A stretch of 64,000 bases of DNA from Desulfatibacillum alkenivorans DSM 16219 (GCF_900142135.1 NZ_FQZU01000012.1:62001-126000), one strand, 5' to 3'. Counted from the first letter of the stretch, positions 15,584-24,903 are shown. A program made the numbers and translations. The notes: generated from the letters alone by a model not told the origin.

Positions 15584-17502
15584 TGATTCCACCAAAGGCC
15601 TTTTTGGACAGCCCCTGGAATAACGACGCCGCTCTGAACACAGGGAGGCTCCTTTATCCCTTGGCGCTGTGCGCCTTGGCCGCGGCCATGTATTGGCAAT
15701 GCATTTTTTTCGACTTCGCCAATTACGACGACCTTGCGTTAACGGCCAACAATCCCCTGATCAAAGACTTGAGCCTGGAAAGCCTCAAACGCATTTTCAC
15801 CTTTTTCTCCCTGGAAAGCTACTATCCCATCCGCCTGCTTTCCATCGCCGTTGACCGGGCCGTTTGGGGCGCAAACCCCATGGGCTACCACCTGACCAAT
15901 GTGCTGGTCCATATGGCGAACATCCTCATGGCTTTCGGCCTGGCCAAGACCATCGCCGGGCAAAGGGGGTGGGACGGGCGGTCTTCCCGCTTTCTGGGCG
16001 TTTTTACGGCCATGCTATTCGGACTGCACGCTGCTGCGGCCGACACCGTGGCGTGGATTCCCGGCAGAGAGGAACTGCTCATGTTCTTTTTCTGCCTGCT
16101 TTGCCTGCGTTTGCACATCCATGCGGATCACTCCCAACGCCCCTTTTTAATCCGCGTCCTGACAGCCTACGCCTGCGCCTTTTCCTGTCTGTCCAACGTG
16201 GTGGGGGCCGTGACTCCCGCCCTGGTCGCCCTGTACATCCTGACCCTGGACCGGAGCGGCGGTTGGAAAAAGGTTTTAAAAACAACCTGGTTTTTGTGGA
16301 TCATCGGGGGAGGGGCGATTTTTATCAAGGCTCTGTCCCTGCTGGCCTGGGACGAATCCAGCCGAACCATGCTTCTGCCGCATCTGCCCTCGGCCTTAAG
16401 ATATTTTCACGAAATCCTGGCCGCGCCGCAAATCACCTACAAAGACCCCGTCTCCCTGGCTGAAAAAATCCGGGCCGTCCTGTCCGTGTACGGCGGCAAC
16501 CTGGGACATGTCTTTCTGCCCCTGAAGATGCCCTGCCTGTACCCGGACGACATCCCCAAGAGCTTTTTCAGCCGACATGTATCAGGCGGTCTGGCCGCCG
16601 CGACGGCCACTGGCGCGGCCATGTTCCTTTTGCGGAAAAACAGGATGTTCCTGTTCGGCGCCGGATGGTTTTTGATCGCCCTGGCGCCCAGCTCACAAAT
16701 CCTGCAGCACCACATCCCAAGGGCGGATCGGTTTTTATACCTGCCCTTGTTCGGATTCGCCCTGGCCTTGTCTTACCTGGCCATGGCCTGGGACAATAAG
16801 CGCAACGTCAAACTGGCCAGGATGGCCCTGATGGTGTTTGTGCTGTTTTTGGCTGTGAGGGGCGGGCTGCATCTTCCCGTGTGGGAGGACGGCATGGCCT
16901 TGTATCAACACGCCGTGAAATCCTATCCCAACAATTTTCAGGCCCACTTCTTTTACGCACAGGAATTGAAGAGAAAAGGCTTTTACGAAGAGGCCCTGCT
17001 GCATCACGCCATAGCCATTAATTTAAGGCCCAGGGAGAAATACATCTGGCATCCTTATTATGAAGTGCTGATAGACATGGGCCGGCTGGACGAGGCAGAG
17101 GCCATCGCCCAAAAAGCCGTCAAGGACTTCCCCCGGGACGCCCAGGCCCATAACAACCTGGCTATCATCCTTTCGGCCCGTGACAAAGCTGAACAATCCC
17201 TGGCGGAATTTGAAAAAGCCGTGGCTTTGAATCCTAACAGCACCATTATGCGGGAAAACGCGGCGGACGAATACGCCCGGAGAAACCAGCCCGAAAGAGC
17301 CGTCCATCATCTGCGGGAAGCCCTGAAAATCAGCCCGCGCACCGCCATACTGCATGTAAGGCTGGCTATTGAACTGGAAAAATTGGGAGACGTTTCCGGG
17401 GCGATTCATCACTACAAAGAAGCAAAGCGGTACAACCCCACCTTTGTGGGCGTGGACTTTCAAGTTAAACGCCTGCTCGACAAAACCAGCCGTTCAAATT
17501 GA
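15583..17502 (+). CDS. TMTC-like GT-C membrane protein with TPRs (3, GREELL subgroup)
   Basis: This 639-residue protein has the same architecture but belongs to a second subgroup: FDFANYDDLALTANN (Asp49-Asp50), SYYPIRLLSIAVD, GYHLTNVLVHM, AWIPGREELLMFFF in place of VQRMN, SCLSNVVGA and RADRFLYLPLFG in place of FEHRxYxPSM. Four TPRs follow from about residue 450. Start and stop overlap the preceding gene as TAATG. It closes the three-gene operon; no terminator is evident, but a palindromic repeat lies at 17621-17666. The subgroup split suggests different acceptors or sugar donors within one locus. Confidence 0.76.
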   Translation: MIPPKAFLDSPWNNDAALNTGRLLYPLALCALAAAMYWQCIFFDFANYDDLALTANNPLIKDLSLESLKRIFTFFSLESYYPIRLLSIAVDRAVWGANPMGYHLTNVLVHMANILMAFGLAKTIAGQRGWDGRSSRFLGVFTAMLFGLHAAAADTVAWIPGREELLMFFFCLLCLRLHIHADHSQRPFLIRVLTAYACAFSCLSNVVGAVTPALVALYILTLDRSGGWKKVLKTTWFLWIIGGGAIFIKALSLLAWDESSRTMLLPHLPSALRYFHEILAAPQITYKDPVSLAEKIRAVLSVYGGNLGHVFLPLKMPCLYPDDIPKSFFSRHVSGGLAAATATGAAMFLLRKNRMFLFGAGWFLIALAPSSQILQHHIPRADRFLYLPLFGFALALSYLAMAWDNKRNVKLARMALMVFVLFLAVRGGLHLPVWEDGMALYQHAVKSYPNNFQAHFFYAQELKRKGFYEEALLHHAIAINLRPREKYIWHPYYEVLIDMGRLDEAEAIAQKAVKDFPRDAQAHNNLAIILSARDKAEQSLAEFEKAVALNPNSTIMRENAADEYARRNQPERAVHHLREALKISPRTAILHVRLAIELEKLGDVSGAIHHYKEAKRYNPTFVGVDFQVKRLLDKTSRSN

Positions 17503-17620
17503 TTCCGGAGCAGACGGAGAGCGGCGGCTTCTGGCGTAAAAAAGCCATAGAGGCCCTTCCGCAGTATCAAAAAGGGCTGCAAACCTCCTTTACTCTTTCG
17601 CTAATTCTAAAAGTTCGTCA

Positions 17621-17666
17621 TCCCGGCAAGGGCGATCCGCTTTCCAGGATCGGCCGCAAGCCGGGA
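17621..17666. repeat. Palindromic extragenic repeat
   Basis: TCCCGGC ... GCCGGGA encloses a second inverted pair (CGATCC ... GGATCG), giving a two-step hairpin between convergent genes. It resembles the widespread TCATCCCGGC-type extragenic palindromes and could act as a bidirectional terminator. Confidence 0.5.
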
Positions 17667-17743
17667 CCCAGTGTCCTTTTGCACTTATCTTGGAGTTTAT
17701 TCGCTTGCTTAATAGCAGCCTGGCGTTTTGAGATGACTCCTCA

Positions 17744-18997
17744 TCAGCGGCCGGCTGGTCGTAAGTAGGCGCCCCAATACCCAAGACCCACAAACACCAC
17801 CCCGCCAATCACATTGCCGATGGTCACCGGAATCAGGTTTTTGAAAACAAAGGCGGCCCAGGTCAGCGTATTCAGGTCAATTCCCTTAGGGGCGACCCCG
17901 TACCAGTCGTTAAGCAGGATGCCTGCTGGAATGAAATACATATTGGCGATGCAGTGCTCAAATCCGATGGCCACGAATCCCATGATGGGAAAGAAGATAG
18001 CGAAAATTTTTCCAATGGTCTGACGCGCGGACAAAGCCATCCAAACGGCCAGGCAAACCAGCCAGTTGCACCCAATGGCCCGGACCATGGCCTCCCCGAA
18101 ATCCAGGCTGACCTTGGCGGCGGCCGTACTCACCGCCGCAGCCCCAAGGGCGCTTCCCCCCGTTTTCCACAGTCCGGAAAAAAGAAACAGCATGACCAGC
18201 AGGATGGAGCCCGCGAAATTGGCCAAATACACTATGCCCCACTTGGCCAGGACCTTGCGCCACGTCACCTTTCCGGTCATGACGCTGGAAACCATCAAAT
18301 TGTTGCCTGTGAACAATTCGCCGCCCGCTATGACCACCAGCATCAGGCCCAGGCTGAAAGCCGAGCCCGTAACCAGTTTTTTCAGGCCGATGCCCATGGA
18401 CGGATTCATGTCAAACGACACAGTGGTGGCTAAAAGCCCTCCAAAACCAATGTAAGCCCCGGCCATCATGCCTAATACAAACAAGGATTTCCAGGCGGAG
18501 GCGGCCTTTGCCACGCCCACGGTATGGGCCACGGTTTCGGCGATGTTCTTCGGCCCCTTGTCGTCCAGCATCTGGGTGGGAAAGTCCTTCAGAATGCTTT
18601 CAAACCGGCCGAGGGCCTTCTTCTCCCGGCCCAGTTTGTTGGCGATGGCTTTGTGCACGGTGGCGGCGATTTCCTCCGGCGTGAAAGGTTTGGCCTGGTA
18701 ATCCATGGCGCCCCGCTTCATGGCTTCCGTGGCCCTGTCAACGGACGGATAGCCGCTGATCATCACCACGGCGGATTCGGGCGCCTCGTTTTCTAGCCGC
18801 GCCACCACGTCCAGGCCGTCCAGTTCCGGCATTTGCCAATCGCAAAGGATCACCGTGTAGGGCTTGGCGGCAGCCAATTCGAGCCCTTCCAGCGGATTGG
18901 TGGTTGTGGTCACCTGGAACCCTTCTTCCGTGAATATGCGCTGACAGGAGGCCAGCACCGCCGGGTCGTCGTCAATGATCAGCATAGTTTGCGCCAT
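17744..18997 (-). CDS. Receiver domain fused to a formate/nitrite transporter (FNT) channel
   Basis: The 417-residue product joins two normally separate modules. Residues 1-120 are a complete CheY-like receiver: acidic Asp9-Asp11, phosphoacceptor Asp53 in LCDWQMPELDG, Ser in MISGY and Lys103 in AKPFTP. After a charged linker, residues about 140-415 form a six-helix FNT protein with its usual landmarks: GAYIGFGG, GGELFTGNNL, GCNWLVCLAVW and GFEHCIANMY. FNT channels (FocA, NirC, HSC) conduct formate, nitrite or hydrosulfide as anions or weak acids. The fusion suggests that phosphorylation of the cytoplasmic receiver gates or recruits the channel. It is the third gene after a Cache kinase and a free receiver, giving a likely signal source. 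AAGGAA lies 8-9 nt upstream. The substrate cannot be told; in a sulfate reducer formate or HS- are both reasonable. Confidence 0.88.
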   Translation of the reverse strand: MAQTMLIIDDDPAVLASCQRIFTEEGFQVTTTTNPLEGLELAAAKPYTVILCDWQMPELDGLDVVARLENEAPESAVVMISGYPSVDRATEAMKRGAMDYQAKPFTPEEIAATVHKAIANKLGREKKALGRFESILKDFPTQMLDDKGPKNIAETVAHTVGVAKAASAWKSLFVLGMMAGAYIGFGGLLATTVSFDMNPSMGIGLKKLVTGSAFSLGLMLVVIAGGELFTGNNLMVSSVMTGKVTWRKVLAKWGIVYLANFAGSILLVMLFLFSGLWKTGGSALGAAAVSTAAAKVSLDFGEAMVRAIGCNWLVCLAVWMALSARQTIGKIFAIFFPIMGFVAIGFEHCIANMYFIPAGILLNDWYGVAPKGIDLNTLTWAAFVFKNLIPVTIGNVIGGVVFVGLGYWGAYLRPAGR

Positions 18998-19044
18998 GTG
19001 TCGTGTTCCTTTTATATGAGGTCTATACCTGTTAAAGTTGTTTT

Positions 19045-19392
19045 TTATACTCCTTCAATGGCCCTCAGCAGCTCATCCGGAGTAAATGGTTTGGCAATAT
19101 AATCGGTTACGCCCAGGCTCGCCCCTTCATCAAGGGTTTCCTGCATCAGGTAGCCCGTCATGACGAGGACAGGCATTTCCGGCCGCGCTTTCCCGGCGCG
19201 CCGGATCATTTCAAAGCCGTCGGCGCCAGGCATTTTGATATCCGTGATCATCAGGTCGAAAGATTCTTCGACGAGAAAGGACTCGCCCTCGTCAACCGTG
19301 TTTGCAACGCGGAGTTCGTGCCCTTCCGCTTCCAAAATTCTGCGGCAGCTCAGGATGATAATGGGGTCGTCATCGACAATCAGTATCTTCAT
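19045..19392 (-). CDS. CheY-like single-domain response regulator
   Basis: This 115-residue protein is a receiver domain only: Asp7-Asp9 in IVDDDP, phosphoacceptor Asp in LMITDIKMPGADG (about residue 52), Thr in VMTGY and Lys in IAKPFTP. It has no output domain, so it must act by protein contact or as a phosphate shuttle. AAAGGA precedes the ATG by 5 nt. It lies 15 bp after the histidine kinase gene and 47 bp before the receiver-FNT gene, consistent with one operon. It is close in sequence to the receiver of the FNT fusion (both have KPFTPxE), so one may have arisen from the other. Confidence 0.9.
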   Translation of the reverse strand: MKILIVDDDPIIILSCRRILEAEGHELRVANTVDEGESFLVEESFDLMITDIKMPGADGFEMIRRAGKARPEMPVLVMTGYLMQETLDEGASLGVTDYIAKPFTPDELLRAIEGV

Positions 19393-19407
19393 AACAGTCC
19401 TTTGGGT

Positions 19408-21354
19408 TTATTCCGGGTTGTCCGCCATGGGCAGCCAGATGGTGAAGACGGTTCCTTCCCCGAGTTTGGAATGGACGGAGATGGAGCCTCCATGCCTCTG
19501 GATGATGCCCGCGGAGACGGCCAGGCCCAGCCCCGTCCCTTTCCCCACCTCTTTGGTGGTGAAAAAGGGATCAAACAACTTGTCCATGTGTTCCGGTGCA
19601 ATTCCCGTTCCAGTATCGGTGATTTTTATCTCCACGCCCTTGGCGTTCTCCAGGCTCGCTTTCCTGGTTTGTATGGAGATCTTTCCTCCCGAGGGCGTGG
19701 CGTCCAGGGCGTTGATGATCATATTGATAAACACGCTCTGGCACTGATTGTGGTCCAGGGTGAACAGGGGAAGATCGTCGGCGCCCCGGAAACTCAGGCT
19801 CACTCCCTTGATAAGCGCCTGGTTTTCAAGGAGCTTGACGCTTTCCTGTATAAGGCTATTGACGTCCAGACTCTCGGGCGTCAGGGCTGACTGGCGCGAA
19901 AAATCCAGAAGGCTTTTCACGATTCTCCTCACGCGCTCCGTCTGGGAGGCCACGGTTTCCAGGTCCGACCGCACTTCGCCGGGCAGATCGGTTCTGCGGA
20001 GAATCATGTGGGTAAAGGTCAGGACCGCGGTCAGCGGATTGTTTATCTCGTGGGCCACCCCGGCGGCCAGCTTTCCGACGCTGGCCTGCTTTTCCGATTG
20101 AATCAGGCGGATTTCGCTTTGGGCCTTCTGGCTTTCCTCCCGTTCCTTCAAAGCCGTGGTCATTTTGAGGAACTTCCTCTGCAACTGACCGATGTCGTCC
20201 CTGGAAATCGGGCCGATATCCGGGGTGAAATTGCCCCGGGAGATCTCCGCGCTCGCCTGAATCAAATGACTCACCGGCGCCATGATTCTTCTGGTGATCA
20301 GCCACCCAAGAATAATGGCGATGGCGGCGCTCGCCAGAATGATTTTGACAAACACGCTGATGGCCCTCGTCCGGATGTCATTGTATTTGGCCTCGAGAAC
20401 CCCCACGTAGAGCATGCCCACCCGGCGCCCCATGATGTCCGTCAGAGGCTCGTACGCGGTGATATACCATTCATCAAGCACCTTGGCCCGATCGGTCCAT
20501 TTTTCCCCTTTGCCCAAAACCCGGCTGTTGACTTCCTCAGAAGCGAATGTTCCAATCGCCCGATTTCCCGACGAATCCTTGACGCTGGTGGCCACCCGGA
20601 GATTTTGATAGAAAATGGTGGCCGTTCCGATGCTCCGTCCCTTGTATTTTTCGTTCTTAAAAACCGTTTCCCCGATTTTATCCACGATCTGCGTGTCTTT
20701 ATTCAAAAGAAATCCGCCGTATATGACGCCGGCAAGGCGGCCGCCGGAAAAGACGGGAGCCGCAGCCCCCACCATGAGCGCCTTGGTCATTTCATGGGGA
20801 TGCGCTTCCGCGTCCTCCGGATTTTCCCTGACCCTGATTGATGCAAAACGGGCCAGTTCCGGGTTTTCCAGGGCCAGTTCCTGATTATCCATGACAAGGG
20901 AGCCCGCCGCGCTTGCCTGGCTCTCCAGGGCTTTTACCACCAGTGGATTGGGCGCCGCATTTAAGGCGTTCCCTTGGATTTCCGCTGTGTGCCGGTAGAT
21001 AATCCTGCCTTGGGAGTCGCATATTCCCAGGATGTCCGGATTGAGTTTCAGGGCGACCGCATTCAACGCCCCGGCCGCCTCCGCCTCATTGCCGGAAGAC
21101 AGTGCGTCGGCAAGGCTGGGCGTGGATGCGGACAACTCCAGAGCCAGACGAACGCATTCGATCTGCCGGTCATAGAGGACGCGGGCCACATTCAAGTCCT
21201 GGCCCACTCTGGCGCCAGCCTCGTTCACCACCGACCGGTACAAAAAGCTCACCCCGATCAGCATGGATATGAAGCCGATGAATAACGAGATGGAAATCAT
21301 GCTGGCAATCAGCTTGAACCGCAAGGAATGAATTTTAAAAAACGGGAGTCCCAT
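19408..21354 (-). CDS. Membrane sensor histidine kinase (Cache-HAMP-HisKA-HATPase)
   Basis: This 648-residue kinase has a first membrane helix (residues 15-37), a periplasmic Cache-type sensor (about 40-325, with GVIYGGFLLN and GMLYVGVLEAKYN), a second helix (335-353), a HAMP domain, and a coiled region leading to HisKA with His435 in AAGVAHEINNPL. The ATPase domain has NMIINALDA, DTGTGIA and GKGTGLGLAV. Cache sensors usually bind small organic acids or similar ligands outside the membrane. The next two genes on the same strand encode its probable phosphorylation targets, a free receiver and a receiver fused to an FNT channel. A model in which the kinase senses an external anion and adjusts its transport is inference. 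Confidence 0.92.
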   Translation of the reverse strand: MGLPFFKIHSLRFKLIASMISISLFIGFISMLIGVSFLYRSVVNEAGARVGQDLNVARVLYDRQIECVRLALELSASTPSLADALSSGNEAEAAGALNAVALKLNPDILGICDSQGRIIYRHTAEIQGNALNAAPNPLVVKALESQASAAGSLVMDNQELALENPELARFASIRVRENPEDAEAHPHEMTKALMVGAAAPVFSGGRLAGVIYGGFLLNKDTQIVDKIGETVFKNEKYKGRSIGTATIFYQNLRVATSVKDSSGNRAIGTFASEEVNSRVLGKGEKWTDRAKVLDEWYITAYEPLTDIMGRRVGMLYVGVLEAKYNDIRTRAISVFVKIILASAAIAIILGWLITRRIMAPVSHLIQASAEISRGNFTPDIGPISRDDIGQLQRKFLKMTTALKEREESQKAQSEIRLIQSEKQASVGKLAAGVAHEINNPLTAVLTFTHMILRRTDLPGEVRSDLETVASQTERVRRIVKSLLDFSRQSALTPESLDVNSLIQESVKLLENQALIKGVSLSFRGADDLPLFTLDHNQCQSVFINMIINALDATPSGGKISIQTRKASLENAKGVEIKITDTGTGIAPEHMDKLFDPFFTTKEVGKGTGLGLAVSAGIIQRHGGSISVHSKLGEGTVFTIWLPMADNPE

Positions 21355-21775
21355 GGACTTGTCGCCTCAAGTGCTTTGTGTGGTTAACCATATTGACTTT
21401 TAAGGCTATTTAACCCGTTAAATGATGTCCAGGCAACCCGAACGAGTAACGCGCCGGCGCAAAAAAGCCTGGAGCGGGTTCAAGGCCCGCCATGCCGATC
21501 ATCCGTCCCTGCCGCATCATGCCGCAGGCCTGAAAGTATATATCCATGCAATTATCAAGCCTTTCCGTTAAGGTTTTCTTGCTTCCTGAGCCTGTATTTG
21601 ATATGGTTCTTTCCGAAGTCTTTCTTATTGATATTATTGCGAATTTATGCCTGCCGCCTGGCGCCGAAGAATATGATTTGCAATGTGTTTCTGTTCTGAT
21701 TTCAAATGGTTATAATCCAAGCTCAAGGCCTGGCTTTCTATCCCGAAAAATGGAGCCGCTAAAGGAAACAGGATC
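21355..21775. other. Divergent promoter region, kinase operon / TMTC 4
   Basis: This 421-bp region separates the minus-strand kinase operon from the fourth TMTC gene. It contains two small palindromes near the kinase start, TGGTTAACCA (21381-21390) and TTTAAC-CC-GTTAAA (21409-21422). A perfect TATAAT at 21711-21716 lies some 60 bp before the TMTC start without a matching -35. Overlapping ORFs lack ribosome binding sites and are not called. Confidence 0.4.
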
Positions 21776-23707
21776 ATGCCGGAAACGCAAACGAACCAAA
21801 CAACCGCACTAGGTGAAAAAACCAGCCGGTTCGACGTCTTCACGGGGCCGAGAAAAGCCCTGATATTCCTCGCCGTTATGGTTTTAGCCGCTTATTGGAC
21901 GACCCTGTCCGCCGATTATGTGAATTACGACGACATAACCCTCCTGAAAAACAACTACATGATTCAAGACCTGTCGCCGGCCGGCGTCAAGACCATGTTC
22001 ACCCACTTCATGCCCAAAAGCTATTACCCGGTGCGTTTGCTTTCCTACGCCATGGATTACAGGATTTGGGGGGATGATCCCTTTGGGCATCATGTCACGA
22101 ACCTTTTGCTTCATTTATTCAATACGGCGCTGGTTTTTTTGCTGTTTCTCAACCTTGCGGGAGAACCGGCCAAAAAAAATATATGGAGCGCCTTTGGCGC
22201 CGGAGCCTTTTTCGGCCTGCATCCCATCGCCGCGGGATCCGTGGCCTGGATACCGGGCCGGGAGGAATTGCTTGTATTCTTTTTCGGCCTTTGGTGTCTG
22301 CTCATGCAGATGGAAGCCGCAAAGGGAAAAAAAACCTCCTTGTATCTTGCCCTGTCCGCAGGGGCTTGTTTACTGGCGTGCCTGTCCAATGTCATGGGCG
22401 CGGCCCTCCCTTTTTTGGCTGCCTGGTATATCTTTTATTCTCAGGAGGATAAGAAGCTCCAAACCATATTCAGCCGTACCTGGCTGTTGTGGATCATAGG
22501 CGCGGGCGCCGTGTTCATGAAGATCGCGGCCGAACTGGCCTGGAACTCGCAAACCATGGCGTCCAAAATACCCCATGTTCCCACGGCTATTCTCCATCTT
22601 GGAGATTTGTGGTCCCAATTTACGCCTTCCGTGGAGGCGGGGCAGGGCCTTGTGCAGCGTATATCCGTCATTCTCAGCGTGTTCGGCGAAAACGTTGTGC
22701 ACGGGCTTTTTCCCTTTTCCCTGCCTATTTTTTTTCCGCCCCGCATTCCTGCATCGCTTATGGACCCGTATGTTCTGATCGGTTTGGGCTTTGTTTTGTG
22801 CCTGGCCGCCGCGTTCTTTTTGACAAGACGTAAAGAAATCTGGCGGCTCGGCCTGGTTTGGTATTTGGCGGTCATTTTTATGACCTCCCAGATATTCCCC
22901 ACCTTTGTGTGGAGAGCGGACCGGTTTTTGTACCTGCCTCTGGGGGGATTGGCCCTGGCCGCCGGCTGGCTTGCCGGCTGGCTGTTCGGCCGCCTGGGCG
23001 AAAATAAAAGCGGCCTCGTGTTTCTAAGCCTCGTAGCGGCTCTGGGCGCCCAGACGGTGGTGTACCTTCCGGCTTTCGCCAACCCCATGGCCTTTCATTA
23101 TTACGCCAAAAGCAACAACCCGGACTACTACCTTGTTTACGAGTACCTGGGGCAGGAGCAAGTCCGGCAGGGCGCCTTCAAGGATGCGCTTAAGCATTAC
23201 GCCAAAGCCCTGGATTTGGCGCCGGACAAAAACTATTTGTGGGATAAGGTGTTCAAGACGGTCATCATGAGCGGAGAGTTAAAGTACGGCGAGAACCTGG
23301 GGAAAACCGCGGTCAGAAAACAGCCGGACAACGCATATCGCCGCAATTATTACGGGGCGATCCTTTCATTCGAGGGCAAAGACCAAAAAGCCGTCCAGCA
23401 ATTTAAAAAGGCCGTGGAACTGGATCCTTCAGCCGAGGCGCCCCGCCACAATCTTGGCCTCCAATATTTGGGAATGGGGGAATTGGAAAAGGCCGAGGAA
23501 CAACTCCGGGAAGCCCATAAACTGAACCCGTTCAATGCTCGATATTCCTATGATCTGGCCCGAGCCCTGGAACGGCTCGAAAAGAACGAGGAGGCTCTGG
23601 AGTATTACTTGATGGCGGCACAGGATCCCAAGAACCTGGAAGCCCGAAGGGCTGCAAAAAGGCTCGCGGGCGAAATCCGCCGGGCAGCCCCCTCAAAAGA
23701 GGATTAA
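21776..23707 (+). CDS. TMTC-like GT-C membrane protein with TPRs (4, GREELL subgroup)
   Basis: This 643-residue protein is the closest relative of TMTC 3: YVNYDDITLLKNNYMI (Asp52-Asp53), SYYPVRLLSYAMDYRIWG, GHHVTNLLLHL, AWIPGREELLVFFFGLW, CLSNVMGAALP and RADRFLYLPLGG. TPRs begin near residue 455. The similarity to gene 3 suggests that one ancestral cluster was duplicated and later split by the kinase/FNT operon, or that the two halves are parts of one regulon. AAGGA lies about 9 nt before the ATG. It overlaps the SGNH gene start (TAATG), tying the two functions together. Confidence 0.76.
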   Translation: MPETQTNQTTALGEKTSRFDVFTGPRKALIFLAVMVLAAYWTTLSADYVNYDDITLLKNNYMIQDLSPAGVKTMFTHFMPKSYYPVRLLSYAMDYRIWGDDPFGHHVTNLLLHLFNTALVFLLFLNLAGEPAKKNIWSAFGAGAFFGLHPIAAGSVAWIPGREELLVFFFGLWCLLMQMEAAKGKKTSLYLALSAGACLLACLSNVMGAALPFLAAWYIFYSQEDKKLQTIFSRTWLLWIIGAGAVFMKIAAELAWNSQTMASKIPHVPTAILHLGDLWSQFTPSVEAGQGLVQRISVILSVFGENVVHGLFPFSLPIFFPPRIPASLMDPYVLIGLGFVLCLAAAFFLTRRKEIWRLGLVWYLAVIFMTSQIFPTFVWRADRFLYLPLGGLALAAGWLAGWLFGRLGENKSGLVFLSLVAALGAQTVVYLPAFANPMAFHYYAKSNNPDYYLVYEYLGQEQVRQGAFKDALKHYAKALDLAPDKNYLWDKVFKTVIMSGELKYGENLGKTAVRKQPDNAYRRNYYGAILSFEGKDQKAVQQFKKAVELDPSAEAPRHNLGLQYLGMGELEKAEEQLREAHKLNPFNARYSYDLARALERLEKNEEALEYYLMAAQDPKNLEARRAAKRLAGEIRRAAPSKED

Positions 23708-24711
23708 TGCCTCACACCCGAAAAATAACATTTCGCCTCCTGGCCGTTCTCCTGGGGCTGGTCCTGGCTTTCATCATTCTGGAAACCGCGGCCAGACTGA
23801 TGGGGCCGGAGTATTATCGGTTCAACAACCGATCCCATGAGTACTACACCAATCCAAGGGGATACCACCATATTGTTCGTATGGACGGAGAAACTCCCGT
23901 TTACGGCCTGGATTACAACTTCGCCCGGGAAAAGTATCGCCTGCCTCCGGGCGCTCCCAAGAATTACCTGGACGGCAAGCGGTTTGACGTCCTGGGCCTG
24001 GGCGACTCCTTCATGACCGGCGCCGGAGTTAAATATGAAGATGTCTGCTTCCGCCGCTTGGAAAAAATGTTCAAGGAGGAAGGCCGCGACCTGAAAATCA
24101 AAAATTGCGCCGTGCCCGGCGTGAACCTGGGCCATATTTCAAGCATATGCGCTCACGAGCTTAGCCTCCAGCCCTATCCCCTGGTCATCTACGGCTTTGT
24201 GTTGAACGACCTGGGCCTGCCCGGGCGGGAATCCATCACAGGCAGCGATTTTATTGACCAGAATAACGGCGAAAACCAGTACAATCCCTGGCGGAAGCGC
24301 CTGGCCTGCGTCAATCTGGCCGCCTCGCTGATTGAAAAAATCCGGCTGAACACGCAAACCACCCGGGCCTATCTGGACGCCTATGAACCGGATTACGCAG
24401 GGCCGCGCCTGGATATCCTGGAAAGCATGGCGAAAGAGGTCGAAGGGCGGGGCGGCCGCATGGTTTTGGTGCTTTTTCCTTTGCTCTACGATTTTGACAA
24501 TTACCGGTTTGAAAAATGCCACGCTCTCCTGCGCGACTTTGCAACGAACAAAGGCATTCCGGTTTTGGATCTGCTTCCCGCGTTTTCCCAACATAAGGCC
24601 CGGGATTTGTGGGTGAATCCCACGGATCACCATCCCAATGAATTGGCCCACGCCATCGCCGCCCGGGAGATTTTCCGTTTTCTAAACCAGGAAAACCTTC
24701 CGCCTATGTAA
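23707..24711 (+). CDS. SGNH/GDSL hydrolase-like membrane-anchored protein
   Basis: This 334-residue protein has one N-terminal membrane helix (about residues 8-28) followed by an extracytoplasmic SGNH domain: block I LGLGDSFMTG with Ser101, a Gly in NCAVPGVNLGH, block III GFVLNDLG with the Asn, and block V PTDHHPNELAH with Asp307 and His309. The DxHPN form is like that of acetyl transfer or removal enzymes acting on surface polysaccharides (AlgJ/AlgX, DltD-like), but SGNH folds also include esterases. Translational overlap with TMTC 4 suggests that it edits or decorates the same glycan or glycoprotein. No terminator is evident downstream. Confidence 0.75.
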   Translation: MPHTRKITFRLLAVLLGLVLAFIILETAARLMGPEYYRFNNRSHEYYTNPRGYHHIVRMDGETPVYGLDYNFAREKYRLPPGAPKNYLDGKRFDVLGLGDSFMTGAGVKYEDVCFRRLEKMFKEEGRDLKIKNCAVPGVNLGHISSICAHELSLQPYPLVIYGFVLNDLGLPGRESITGSDFIDQNNGENQYNPWRKRLACVNLAASLIEKIRLNTQTTRAYLDAYEPDYAGPRLDILESMAKEVEGRGGRMVLVLFPLLYDFDNYRFEKCHALLRDFATNKGIPVLDLLPAFSQHKARDLWVNPTDHHPNELAHAIAAREIFRFLNQENLPPM

Positions 24712-24903
24712 ATATTGCTTTTGATACGCAGTTGCACAGGGCTTTCCTGTTCGCATGCCGCCTGATGCGATCCCGTTTGCCGTGTGTTTGCAGGCCCCCG
24801 CGCCTGCCAAAACGCGCTTTGCGCGTGTTAAAGCGCACCAAGCAGTGCGCCAACAATGTTTCATGAAACCGAATTGCTTGAATTTTGTAGGATGTTCGTG
24901 GGC
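24712..24903. other. Intergenic DNA before repeat copy A
   Basis: This 190-bp stretch downstream of the SGNH gene holds GC-rich short palindromes (for example CGCGCTTTGCGCG near 24815) and no credible gene. It leads directly into the composite repeat. Confidence 0.4.

Noticed and set aside
21546-21812. 88-codon ORF upstream of TMTC 4
   Set aside because: It overlaps the TMTC start region, has no ribosome binding site and no recognisable features.
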